Assembly (NCBI GenBank): GCA_947504115.1
Contig: CANNGH010000001.1
Coordinates: 558,001 to 622,000 of the forward strand
Direction: 5' to 3'
DNA length: 64,000 nt
From: an uncultured Sedimentitalea sp.
Lineage (GTDB): Bacteria; Pseudomonadota; Alphaproteobacteria; Rhodobacterales; Rhodobacteraceae
This document shows, piece by piece, positions 1 to 9,146 of the stretch. A program made the translations under genes and the position numbers. Below the pieces are notes generated by a model, which was not told the origin of the DNA, did not search any database, and saw only the letters and a list, made by a program, of their open reading frames with translations. The first letter of the stretch is position 1. Each line of letters starts with the position of its first letter.

Positions 1-968
1 CGTTTCAGGCGGTCGCGGACAAGGTGCTGACCAACCGCAACATCTTCGAGATCGAGGATCTGCCGGATTCGGTCGGCGTGATCGGCTCGGGCGCGGTCGG
101 GCTGGAACTGGCGCAGGCGCTGGCACGGCTGGGTGTGCGGGTCGAGGTGTTCGACATGGGCGATCGTGTGGCCGGACTGCCGGACCGGGTCAGCGCCGAA
201 CTGCATCGCATCCTGTCGCAGGAATTTCCCATCCATCTCGGACAAGGGCCGGAGGCCGAAGCCGATGGCGACGGGGTGCGCCTGTCATGGGACGGGGGCG
301 ATGCCCGGTTCGACCGGTTGCTGGTGGCCGCCGGACGGCCGCCGCAGCTGGACGGGCTGGATCTGGAAAAGGCCGGGCTGGAGCTGGACGACACCGGCAT
401 GCCGGCGGTCGATCGGGAAACGCTGCAATGCGGCGATGCGCCGATTTTCCTGGCCGGGGATGCCAACGGCATTCGCCCGTTGCTACATGAGGCGGCGGAT
501 GAAGGGGCAGTCGCAGGGCGCAACGCCGCGCTTTATCCCGACTTGCGCCGCGCGGCGCGGGGCGTGTCGATGGCCATCACCTTCAGCCGACCGTCGGCAG
601 CGGTGATCGGCGATGTTCCGGAAAAAGAGGATGCGGACACGATCACCGGCTGCGCCGACTATGCCAATCAGGGCCGCGCCAGGGTAATGGGGCAGGCGCA
701 TGGCATCTGCGAGATCTACGCAGCGCGGTCGGATGGCCGGCTGTTCGGTGCCGCGCTGTGCCTGCCCGGCGGCGAGCATCTGGCGCATGAACTCGCCTGG
801 GCGATCAGCGGCGGATTGACGGCATCGCAAATGCTGGATCTGCCATTCTATCACCCGACGCTGGAGGAAGGACTGAAACCGGCGCTGCGCCAGATCTGCA
901 AGCAGGTCTCCGCGCCCACTCCCTGGAACCGCGCCGACGAGCCGCTGCCGGGGGATGGCTGTTCCTGA
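1..968 (+). CDS. Dihydrolipoamide dehydrogenase-like flavoprotein, 3' part
   Basis: Partial gene: the frame is open from the window edge (first full codon at base 3), so the start is outside. The visible 321 residues hold the NAD-binding Rossmann motif (VIGSGAVGLELAQ), an FAD-contact motif LAGDAN and a C-terminal dimerisation domain with the HPTLEE motif that carries the catalytic His/Glu of E3-type enzymes. The N-terminal FAD domain with the redox disulfide is not visible. The family oxidises dihydrolipoamide or related dithiols with NAD+; mercuric-reductase-like and soluble transhydrogenase members look similar in this half, so the exact substrate is open. A second, complete E3 gene lies at 7757-9142 inside the branched-chain dehydrogenase operon, so this one probably serves another role. 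Confidence 0.8.
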   Translation, partial: FQAVADKVLTNRNIFEIEDLPDSVGVIGSGAVGLELAQALARLGVRVEVFDMGDRVAGLPDRVSAELHRILSQEFPIHLGQGPEAEADGDGVRLSWDGGDARFDRLLVAAGRPPQLDGLDLEKAGLELDDTGMPAVDRETLQCGDAPIFLAGDANGIRPLLHEAADEGAVAGRNAALYPDLRRAARGVSMAITFSRPSAAVIGDVPEKEDADTITGCADYANQGRARVMGQAHGICEIYAARSDGRLFGAALCLPGGEHLAHELAWAISGGLTASQMLDLPFYHPTLEEGLKPALRQICKQVSAPTPWNRADEPLPGDGCS

Positions 969-989
969 CGGGGCAATGGTGCGTTCGTT

Positions 990-1010
990 TGACATTCCCG
1001 GGGCATGTCA
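990..1010. promoter_or_regulatory. Inverted repeat TGACAT-N9-ATGTCA upstream of nitrilase gene
   Basis: A perfect 6-bp inverted repeat with a 9-base spacer lies 35 bases upstream of the nitrilase start in the 77-base gap after the preceding gene. Spacing and position suit a dimeric regulator operator, but no regulator gene is adjacent and the site could be chance. Confidence 0.3.
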
Positions 1011-1045
1011 TGAATATCGCTGCGGGGCAGGAAAAGAGACATGAC

Positions 1046-1987
1046 ATGAGCGTTCACACAATTGCCGTCGCGCAGATCGCCGCCGATCCCGCCGATTCCA
1101 CCGCCACCGCCGAAAAGGTGGTCGCGACCTTGCACAAGGCCGCAGGCAACGGCGCGCGCCTGATCGTGTTTCCCGAGGCGCTGCTGGGCGGCTATCCCAA
1201 GGGCGCGTCCTTTGGCGCGCCGGTCGGGCTGCGCAAGGCAGAGGGCCGCGAGGCGTTCCGGCGCTATTACGAGGTCGCGATCGACCTCGACGGCGACGAG
1301 GTGGCGATGATCGCCGAGGCCACCGCCGCGACCGGCCTCTTCGCGGTCATCGGGTGTATCGAGCGCGACGGCGGCACGCTCTATTGCACGGCGCTGTATT
1401 TCGATGGCAAGAACGGGCTGGTCGGCAAGCACCGCAAGCTGATGCCCACCGCGGCCGAGCGGTTGATCTGGGGCTTTGGCGACGGCTCGACCATGGAGGC
1501 GGTTGACAGTCCGCTGGGCAAGGTCGGCGCGGTGATCTGCTGGGAAAACTACATGCCGGCGTTGCGGATGCACATGTATGCCCAAGGCGTCGCGTTCTAT
1601 TGCGCACCCACCGCCGACGACCGCGATACATGGCTGGCGACCATGCAGCATATCGCGCTCGAGGGACGCTGTTTCGTGCTGAGCGCGTGCCAGTACATCA
1701 CACGCAAGGCTTATGGCGCAGACCACGAATCCGCGCTGGGCGACGACCCCGACACCGTGATGATGCGCGGTGGCAGCGCGATCATCGACCCGACCGGCAC
1801 GGTGTTGGCGGGGCCGGATTTCGATGGCGAGACCATCCTATATGCGCAGGCCGACACCGCCGCCATCGCGCGGGGAAAGTATGATTTCGACGTGACCGGC
1901 CATTATTCGCGCCCCGACGTGTTCGAACTGGTGGTCGATGACCGGCCCAAACCGGCGGTGCGCCGTCGCTCGGGCGGAGAGATCTGA
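1046..1987 (+). CDS. Nitrilase family carbon-nitrogen hydrolase
   Basis: Predicted 313-residue cytoplasmic enzyme that hydrolyses nitriles to acid and ammonia, or related C-N bonds. The Glu-Lys-Cys triad is visible: Glu44 in FPEALLGGYP, Lys131 in GKHRKLMPT and Cys165 in AVICWENYMP. The CWENYMP context is that of aliphatic/aromatic nitrilases rather than of amidases or beta-ureidopropionase. The ATG at 1046 was chosen because a purine-rich GGAAAAGAGA lies upstream; an in-frame ATG at 989 would add 19 residues without family support. The stop overlaps the next start (TGATG), so it is translationally coupled to the flavin reductase. Length fits the family (about 310-350). Confidence 0.88.
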   Translation: MSVHTIAVAQIAADPADSTATAEKVVATLHKAAGNGARLIVFPEALLGGYPKGASFGAPVGLRKAEGREAFRRYYEVAIDLDGDEVAMIAEATAATGLFAVIGCIERDGGTLYCTALYFDGKNGLVGKHRKLMPTAAERLIWGFGDGSTMEAVDSPLGKVGAVICWENYMPALRMHMYAQGVAFYCAPTADDRDTWLATMQHIALEGRCFVLSACQYITRKAYGADHESALGDDPDTVMMRGGSAIIDPTGTVLAGPDFDGETILYAQADTAAIARGKYDFDVTGHYSRPDVFELVVDDRPKPAVRRRSGGEI

Positions 1988-2610
1988 TGCAGGTCGATCT
2001 GGCCGATATCGACCCCATGGCGGGTTACAAGCTGCTGACCGCGACGGTCACGCCGCGGCCCATCGCCTGGGTAACCTCGCTGGGCGCGGACGGAACGCTG
2101 AATGCCGCGCCGTTCTCGTTTTTCAACGTGATGGGGCACACACCGCCCACGATTGCGCTGGGGCTTCAGGCCGATCCGGTCAAGGGTTTCAAGGATACCG
2201 CCGTCAACATCCTCGAGCGCGGCGAATTCGTGGTCAATCTGGTCTCCGAAAGCGTCGCCGAAAAGATGAACCTGACCAGCATCGACGCCCCCCGCGACGT
2301 GAGCGAGTTCGAGGCCGCCGGACTGACGGCGCTGCCGTCGCGCCATGTCGGCCCGCCCCATATCGCGGACTCCCCGGTGGCGTTCGAATGCGTTAATCTG
2401 TCCAGCGTCGTCACCGGCCCGAACCAGACGGTGGTGATCGGGCGGGTTCTGTCGATCCGCATCGACGATGAGCATATGCTCGACGTTGAACGCTTCCACG
2501 TGGACACGCCCTCGCTGGAGCTGATCGCGCGGATGCACGGGCGCGGCTGGTATGCGCGCAGCACCGACCTGTTCCAGATCATGCGCCCGAAATGGGATGA
2601 CAAGAAGTAG
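1987..2610 (+). CDS. Flavin reductase family protein (FMN-binding split barrel)
   Basis: A 207-residue protein with the features of the flavin-reductase-like split-barrel family: the TVTPRPIAWVTSLGADG strand near residues 19-36, followed by the NAAPFSFFNVMG segment that contacts FMN in this family. Such proteins either reduce flavin for a partner monooxygenase or act on a bound substrate. The start overlaps the nitrilase stop by one base, so the two are co-translated. No flavin-dependent monooxygenase lies next to it, and the partner and substrate are unknown. It could act on the product of the nitrilase, but this is inference from coupling only. Confidence 0.8.
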   Translation: MQVDLADIDPMAGYKLLTATVTPRPIAWVTSLGADGTLNAAPFSFFNVMGHTPPTIALGLQADPVKGFKDTAVNILERGEFVVNLVSESVAEKMNLTSIDAPRDVSEFEAAGLTALPSRHVGPPHIADSPVAFECVNLSSVVTGPNQTVVIGRVLSIRIDDEHMLDVERFHVDTPSLELIARMHGRGWYARSTDLFQIMRPKWDDKK

Positions 2611-2666
2611 GCGGCGGCACGTGCAACGGATGGTGGCAAACGCGATACTTCCGGCGTAAACGAGGC

Positions 2667-2679
2667 CTGATTGAATCAG
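2667..2679. repeat. Short palindrome in the bioYMN leader
   Basis: CTGATT-G-AATCAG is a perfect palindrome ending 10 bases before the bioY start. It could be an operator or a small hairpin over the ribosome-binding region. It does not match the BioR consensus known from alphaproteobacteria (TTATMTATAA). Confidence 0.25.
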
Positions 2680-2689
2680 AGGTCCCGAC

Positions 2690-3232
2690 ATGGATATACG
2701 CGACACCGTCTTCATTGCCCTTTTCGCCGCAATCATGGCCGCCCTGGCCGTGTTTCCTCCCATCACCCTGCCCGTCATCGGGGTGCCGATCACCGCGCAA
2801 TCGCTGGGCGTGATGCTGGCGGGCGGTGTTCTGGGCGCGTGGCGCGGTGCGCTGGCGATCGTCCTGTTTCTGGCGCTGGTCGCCATCGGCCTGCCGCTGC
2901 TGCCCGGCGGGCGCGGCGGGTTCGCCGTGTTCATGGGACCGACCGCCGGCTTCCTGCTGGGCTGGATCCTGTCGGCCTTTGTCATCGGCTGGCTGACCGA
3001 GCGGTTCTGGCACAGCCTGAACTTTCCTGTGGCGCTGATGATCTGTCTGGGCGGCGGCGTGGTGGTGCTTTATGCCATTGGCGTTCCATGGATCGCGATG
3101 GTGGCGCGGATTTCGCCGCTGACGGCGTTGACCGGATCGCTGTCCTTCATCCCCGGCGACATCGTGAAATCGGTGGTCGCCGCCGGTGTGATCGTGACGG
3201 TCCGGCGGTCCTATCCGATCATAACCCGATAA
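2690..3232 (+). CDS. bioY: Biotin transporter substrate-binding subunit BioY
   Basis: A 180-residue, very hydrophobic protein with about six membrane segments, the size and pattern of the S-component of the biotin ECF transporter. The early PVIGVPITAQSLGVML stretch is characteristic of BioY (the family's P-x-x-x-V-P-x-T-x-Q signature). It captures biotin at the inner membrane. It is followed nine bases later by bioM and then bioN, giving the complete BioMNY transporter typical of Rhodobacteraceae. No biotin synthesis genes are in the window. Confidence 0.93.
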   Translation: MDIRDTVFIALFAAIMAALAVFPPITLPVIGVPITAQSLGVMLAGGVLGAWRGALAIVLFLALVAIGLPLLPGGRGGFAVFMGPTAGFLLGWILSAFVIGWLTERFWHSLNFPVALMICLGGGVVVLYAIGVPWIAMVARISPLTALTGSLSFIPGDIVKSVVAAGVIVTVRRSYPIITR

Positions 3233-3241
3233 CAGGCCATC

Positions 3242-3910
3242 ATGATCCGGTTTCGCGATGTCAGCGTCGAGAAGGGCGGCCAGCCGATCCTGACCGGCAT
3301 CGACCTGTCGCTGTGCGAGCGCCGGATCGGGGTGATCGGGCGCAACGGGTCGGGCAAAAGCACCCTGGCACGGCTGTTCAACGGCCTTGAAACGCCCACG
3401 CGCGGTTCCGTCACTGTTGACGGGCAGGAGGGCGGCAAGGCGCTGCGCCGCCAAGTCGGATTCGTGTTTCAGAATCCCGACAACCAGATCGTCTATACCA
3501 TCGTGCACGAGGATCTGGAATTCGGACTGAAGAACCTCGGTCTTGGCAAGGAGGAGATGCGCGCCCGGATCGACACGGTTCTGGGCCGTTTCCAGCTTGA
3601 GCATCTGCGCGACCGCCTGACCCATCAGTTGAGCGGGGGCGAAAAGCAGATGATCGCGCTGGCCGGCGTGCTGGTGATGCGCCCGCGCCTGATCGTGCTG
3701 GACGAACCCACCACGCTGCTGGACCTTTGGAACAAGCGCCGGTTCATGGCGGCACTGCGCGATCTGGAACAGCATGTCGTGCTGATCTCGCATGATCTGG
3801 ACCTGCTGAACGGGTTCGACCGGGTGCTGCATGTGCAAAACGGACGGATCGCGGCAGACGGCCCTCCGGACGCGGTGATCGCCGGTTATGTCGCAGGATC
3901 GCAATGCTGA
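3242..3910 (+). CDS. bioM: Biotin ECF transporter ATPase BioM
   Basis: A 222-residue ABC ATPase. It shows the Walker A GRNGSGKST at residues 33-41, a Q-loop FQNPDNQ at 76-82, the signature LSGGE at 130-134, Walker B LIVLDEP near 150-156 and the switch His in LISHDLDLL. FQNPDNQ is typical of ECF A-subunits. It powers biotin uptake together with BioN and BioY. Its 3' end overlaps bioN by seven bases, which implies coupled translation. Confidence 0.95.
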   Translation: MIRFRDVSVEKGGQPILTGIDLSLCERRIGVIGRNGSGKSTLARLFNGLETPTRGSVTVDGQEGGKALRRQVGFVFQNPDNQIVYTIVHEDLEFGLKNLGLGKEEMRARIDTVLGRFQLEHLRDRLTHQLSGGEKQMIALAGVLVMRPRLIVLDEPTTLLDLWNKRRFMAALRDLEQHVVLISHDLDLLNGFDRVLHVQNGRIAADGPPDAVIAGYVAGSQC

Positions 3911-4497
3911 GCGATCTTTATATTCCGGGCGACAGCCCCGTGCATCGCGCGCGCCCGCTGGTCAAGATACTGGCGCTCGTGGTTTTCTGCACAGGGGTCT
4001 TTCTTGTCGATCATTGGGCCGGGATCGCACTTGCGGCGCTGCTGGTCGCCGCCGGGTTTGCATTGGCGGGGCTGCACCCGCGCCACGGATTTGCCGCCCT
4101 GCGTCCCGCTCTCTGGATCCTGGCCGCGATCTTTGCGGTGCAGCTCTGGCTGACCGGTCCGGCGCTGGCGGCGTTTGTCATCCTGCGTTTCGCCCTGCTG
4201 ATCCTGGCGGCATCGCTGGTCACGCTGACCACGACGGCGGGAGAGTTCGTCGCGGGGATCGAGGCCGGCCTGAAGCCTGCGCCGGACTGGGTGCCGAAGG
4301 CGCGGATCGCGCTGGCGATCTCGCTCAGCCTGCGGTTCATCCCGCTGGTGCGCAGCGTTCTGGACGAGGTGCGCGAAGCACAGCGCGCCCGTGGGCTGGA
4401 GCGCAACCTGACCGCGCTGCTGGTGCCGCTGGTGGTGCGCACGCTGAAACAGGCCGACGAGACCGCCGAGGCGATTCAGGCCCGGTCATTCGATTGA
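3904..4497 (+). CDS. bioN: Biotin ECF transporter T-component BioN
   Basis: A 197-residue integral membrane protein with several hydrophobic segments in the first 110 residues and a basic cytoplasmic helix containing ARGLERN, the Ala-Arg-Gly motif by which T-components couple to the ATPase. It is the third gene of bioYMN and overlaps bioM. Its 3' end overlaps the convergent DUF1045 gene by 22 bases, so there is no room for a separate terminator between the two. Confidence 0.93.
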   Translation: MLSDLYIPGDSPVHRARPLVKILALVVFCTGVFLVDHWAGIALAALLVAAGFALAGLHPRHGFAALRPALWILAAIFAVQLWLTGPALAAFVILRFALLILAASLVTLTTTAGEFVAGIEAGLKPAPDWVPKARIALAISLSLRFIPLVRSVLDEVREAQRARGLERNLTALLVPLVVRTLKQADETAEAIQARSFD

Positions 4498-5192
4498 CGC
4501 GGCCTGCCGCCCAATTCGGCGCGGTGTATCAAATGGAAATACCCGTCCGCATCCTCGCCCATGAGGCACAGCGATGCGATCCGGAACGGCTGCGGCAGCA
4601 TCGGCTCCAGCCGTTCGGCAAGCGCGGTGCGCACCGCGCCCAGATGAGGCTGCGAAAGCCGCCCGGTCAGCGTGATGTGAAAGCGGAACCGCTGCATCAC
4701 ATTTGGATAGCCCCAGCGCAGCAACAGCCGGTCCTGTTCCGCGTCCAGCCGCGCGGCGCGGCGTCGGGCCAGCTCAGCGGCGTCGGGGGGTGCGCGAAAG
4801 GCATCCAGACCCGCGACCACATCCGCGGCCAGTTCCGCAAGCGGGTCATGCGCGCCCACGGACAGCAATGCCAGAAAGCGGCCCAGCCGAGCGATCCGCA
4901 ATCGGTCCGCCCGGACGGGCGCGAGATCGGAGCAAAGCGCGTCGGTCGCGCGGTGCAGGGCGGCGGCGGTGGCGTTCTCGGCCAGACGAAACGGCGGTTT
5001 GATTGTTGCGTGCAATCCGTAGCGGCGCGGGGTCTGCGTGATCTGTTCCACCGGCAGGGGTAGTCCGGGCAGATCGGGGTGATCCAGTTTCCGACCGTCA
5101 AGCGCGTCCCAGCCCAGCCAGGCGGCGGCGAAATCGGCCCAGGGCGCGGGATCGGGAACATAGTAAATCGCGTAGCGGCGGAAATGGTCCAT
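4476..5192 (-). CDS. DUF1045 2H-phosphoesterase family protein
   Basis: A 238-residue protein of the DUF1045 family. The two histidine motifs of the 2H phosphoesterase superfamily are visible: HATIKPPF near residues 60-67 and FHITLTGRL near 170-178. Relatives often sit in C-P lyase (phosphonate) operons and are named putative phosphonate metabolism protein, probably hydrolysing cyclic phosphates, but no phn gene is present here. The ATG at 5192 is preferred to an upstream TTG. It converges with bioN, overlapping 22 bases. Confidence 0.8.
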   Translation of the reverse strand: MDHFRRYAIYYVPDPAPWADFAAAWLGWDALDGRKLDHPDLPGLPLPVEQITQTPRRYGLHATIKPPFRLAENATAAALHRATDALCSDLAPVRADRLRIARLGRFLALLSVGAHDPLAELAADVVAGLDAFRAPPDAAELARRRAARLDAEQDRLLLRWGYPNVMQRFRFHITLTGRLSQPHLGAVRTALAERLEPMLPQPFRIASLCLMGEDADGYFHLIHRAELGGRPRQSNDRA

Positions 5193-5234
5193 GCCCGTCA
5201 CAGACAACAGCCGCCGCCGCGATGCAAGGGCGGA

Positions 5235-5414
5235 TCAGTCGCCGGGCAAGGCCGAGCAATGCGCGCCCCCGGAGGCCTGACCCGATCCTAGCGCCAGGAC
5301 AGGCGGGGCCTGGAACGGATCGGGCGGGGCGCTGGTGGCCATGTCGACCGCCAGAACTGCAAGGACGAACATCACCAGCGCGGCAGCGGACAGGCGGCGT
5401 GTGGCGCGCATCAT
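5235..5414 (-). CDS. Small membrane or exported protein downstream of yeeE (59 aa)
   Basis: A short reading frame of 59 codons. It begins with two Met codons and a basic stretch, followed by a hydrophobic helix (residues about 9-28), then a short Pro/Gly-rich tail with a single Cys. The ATG overlaps the TGA of the YeeE/YedE gene (ATGA), so it is very likely translated by coupling. Third codon positions are GC-rich like the neighbouring genes, which supports real coding. I do not recognise a family. The tail after ATSA could follow a signal cleavage site (secreted peptide), or the helix could be an anchor. Confidence 0.55.
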   Translation of the reverse strand: MMRATRRLSAAALVMFVLAVLAVDMATSAPPDPFQAPPVLALGSGQASGGAHCSALPGD

Positions 5415-6535
5415 TTCGCCTCCAGCCCAAGGACCGGGCGCAGGCGCAGACCCACGGCGCTGCCCGCGAAGGCGGCGGCGAACCACGCCCAGCCATGCAG
5501 CGATCCGGTCGAGATGCCGCTGAAGAACGCGCCCACGTTGCAGCCGAAGGCCAGCCGCGAGGAATAGCCCAGCAGCAGCCCCGAGATGATCACGCCGACC
5601 CAGGCGCGCGCCGGCAGGTCGGGCAGTTTCTGCGCCAGACCGCCGCGCCACGTCGCGACCAGCAACGCGCCGCCGATGATGCCGAGATTGGTCAGCGAGG
5701 TCACGTCCGTCAGGATGCTTGCGCCCAGCCGCTCGCTGTTGGCCGGCGCACTCCAGAACGGCAGCGCGGCGACATCGGTGCCCAGCGCCACAGCCCCCTT
5801 CGCCGTCCACAGACCCAGACCATAGACCACGCCCCACGGCTGACCTGCCACCGCCAGATTGGCCAGCGCGAATATCGCCAGCAGCACGGCGGCGATCCAC
5901 ATGCGGCGCGGAATGGTGCGGGTGCCGGGCGCGGCAAGGAACAGCAACAGGGCCGCCACCGCCGCCAGCGCCGCCAGCGTCACGATCAGCCCTGTCGTGC
6001 CGGTGAAGGCGACGACCGGCGCGGTGCCGAGCGAGGTCCACCACAGCAGATGCGTCGCGCCGAAGAAGCTGCCGATGGCAAAGAAGGGCAGCGCGACAAG
6101 GCCCACCGGGTTGCCGCTGCCCGCATTGACCAGCGTGCCCGAGCCGCATCCCAGCACCACCTGCATCGCTGCGCCGAAGACGAAGGCCCCGCCGACCATC
6201 GCCCAGCCGACCGGCGCGATCGCCCCGATCAACTCGTCCGCGTTGGATTGCAACAGCGGAATCGCGATGACGGCGACCAGCGCGATGGCGACAAGCTGCG
6301 CCAGAACCCCCGCCGGTTCGCGCCGCTGGATCATCGCCCGCCACGGGCCGGCAAAGCCGAAACGCATGCCCTCGAGCGTGATGCCGAAGCCGAACCCGAT
6401 CATCAGCAACAATCCGTAACGCGCCCCGGCAAAGGCGGCGACGGCAAGGCAGAGGAACAGCGCCACCCCGATCAGGGCGGCGCGTCCCACCGCGCGGCTG
6501 GCGCGCGGCGTCGTGGATAGGGTCTGATCGCTCAT
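5411..6535 (-). CDS. YeeE/YedE family sulfur-compound transporter
   Basis: A 374-residue protein with about ten hydrophobic segments. The family (thiosulfate transporter TsuA/YeeE and selenium-linked YedE) uses conserved cysteines in short re-entrant helices; here GCGSGTL near residue 125 and GCNVGAFFSG near 325 provide them. It probably imports thiosulfate or another reduced sulfur compound across the inner membrane. The start at 6535 (MSDQTLST) lies eight bases after the rhodanese gene, so the two are co-transcribed; a longer frame upstream would overlap that gene. The neighbouring periplasmic rhodanese supports a sulfur role. The substrate itself is inference. Confidence 0.88.
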   Translation of the reverse strand: MSDQTLSTTPRASRAVGRAALIGVALFLCLAVAAFAGARYGLLLMIGFGFGITLEGMRFGFAGPWRAMIQRREPAGVLAQLVAIALVAVIAIPLLQSNADELIGAIAPVGWAMVGGAFVFGAAMQVVLGCGSGTLVNAGSGNPVGLVALPFFAIGSFFGATHLLWWTSLGTAPVVAFTGTTGLIVTLAALAAVAALLLFLAAPGTRTIPRRMWIAAVLLAIFALANLAVAGQPWGVVYGLGLWTAKGAVALGTDVAALPFWSAPANSERLGASILTDVTSLTNLGIIGGALLVATWRGGLAQKLPDLPARAWVGVIISGLLLGYSSRLAFGCNVGAFFSGISTGSLHGWAWFAAAFAGSAVGLRLRPVLGLEAK

Positions 6536-6542
6536 CGGTTCC

Positions 6543-7490
6543 TCAGAAAATGCTCTTGACCTGGTTCCAGAGGTTGCGGACCGGGCCCGGTACGTTCTCC
6601 ATCTCGCCGCCCGCATTGGACCAGCCGACCATGGATTCCGGGTAAAGTTTCACGTTCTCGACCCCGGCCAGTTCGCTGAGTGCGAACCAGTTGGTCGCCG
6701 CCCAATGGCCGGTATTGCAGAAGGAAACCACCTCCTGCGCGTCGTCCAGCCCCTCGGATTGCGCCAGCTTGTGCGCGGCGTCGGCATCGACGATGGCGGG
6801 ACCGTTCGAGAACCAGCCGGAATGGCTGAAATATTTCGACTGCGGCAGCGTGCCGGGGCGCGCGGCGGCGGGATGCATCTCTTCGCCGTTCCAGAAGCTT
6901 TCGGGCCGCGCATCCAGCAGCAGCGCCTGATCGCGTCCTTCCACCACGGCCTGAACCTCGTCTGCATCGGCCAGCCATTGATCCGAAAACTGAACGGTGA
7001 TGTCGCTGGGTTCGGGTGTGACTGTGTCGTTGCTCAAGTCCAGCCCCTCAGCCTTCCAGCCCTCGACCCCGCCGTTCAGGATTGCCAGATGGCTGACACC
7101 GCTGGATTTCAGCGTCCAGTAGACGCGAGCGGCGGCGCCGAAATCGGTCTCGTCGCTGCCCTGATGGACCACGACCACCGGCTGTTCCCTGGTCACGCCG
7201 AGGGCGCGCAGGGTTTCGGTCAGCTTGTCCCCGTCCGGCACCTGGCCGGGATTGTCGGCGGGGCCGCGAAACAGCGGATAGGGCGCATTCACGGCGTCGG
7301 CAATATGACCCGCGCCATAGCCCTCTTCATCGCGGATATCGAGGATCAGCGGTGCGCTTTCGCCCTGCAGCCCGGACAATTCCTGCGGCGTGACCAGCGG
7401 GCCGAACGCATCGGATTCGGCATAGGCGGGCAGGGAGAGGCCGAGCGCAAGCGCGGCGGCGGCGGTGAAGGTCTTGATCGGCATCGTCAT
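6543..7490 (-). CDS. Periplasmic tandem-domain sulfurtransferase (rhodanese)
   Basis: A 315-residue protein with a clear signal peptide (hydrophobic region to about residue 24, AYA cleavage). It has two rhodanese domains: an N-terminal one (ILDIRDEEGYGAGHI near 49-63) without the active Cys, and a C-terminal one with the CNTGHWA active-site loop at Cys258. That architecture matches thiosulfate or mercaptopyruvate sulfurtransferases (SseA type), but the loop is not the classical CRKGV or CGSGVTA, so the sulfur donor is uncertain. It is first in an operon with a YeeE transporter, suggesting sulfur is mobilised or relayed in the periplasm before import. Confidence 0.88.
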   Translation of the reverse strand: MTMPIKTFTAAAALALGLSLPAYAESDAFGPLVTPQELSGLQGESAPLILDIRDEEGYGAGHIADAVNAPYPLFRGPADNPGQVPDGDKLTETLRALGVTREQPVVVVHQGSDETDFGAAARVYWTLKSSGVSHLAILNGGVEGWKAEGLDLSNDTVTPEPSDITVQFSDQWLADADEVQAVVEGRDQALLLDARPESFWNGEEMHPAAARPGTLPQSKYFSHSGWFSNGPAIVDADAAHKLAQSEGLDDAQEVVSFCNTGHWAATNWFALSELAGVENVKLYPESMVGWSNAGGEMENVPGPVRNLWNQVKSIF

Positions 7491-7756
7491 GGGGAAACCT
7501 CCGTGGTTTGTTGCCGCTCAGGTGACATCACGCAGCGGCTGTGACAAGGGCGGGGCAGGGTGTGGCGGCGGGATGGACCGGAACCCTGTTCCAGTGGCCG
7601 CACCTGCTCAAGGTCGGGTGTTTGTGAATGTGCATGGGGCGGAACATCGTTCCGAATTCTGCAGTAATGGCGATGGAGTGTTCTTATTTCAGGTGCACGG
7701 GACGCTGCGCCGGGAAGTATCCGTCTTGCCAATTGGCTGCCGGGTAATTCGCCTGC

Positions 7757-9142
<1,386 letters not shown>

Positions 9143-9146
9143 GATC

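Noticed and set aside
2611-2689. BioR operator upstream of bioYMN.
   Set aside because: No sequence close to TTATMTATAA is present; only the unrelated palindrome at 2667-2679.
7491-7756. Possible small gene in the 266-base gap between the rhodanese gene and lpdA.
   Set aside because: No frame with a good start and coding bias on either strand; probably the rhodanese operon promoter and the bkd operon 3' end.
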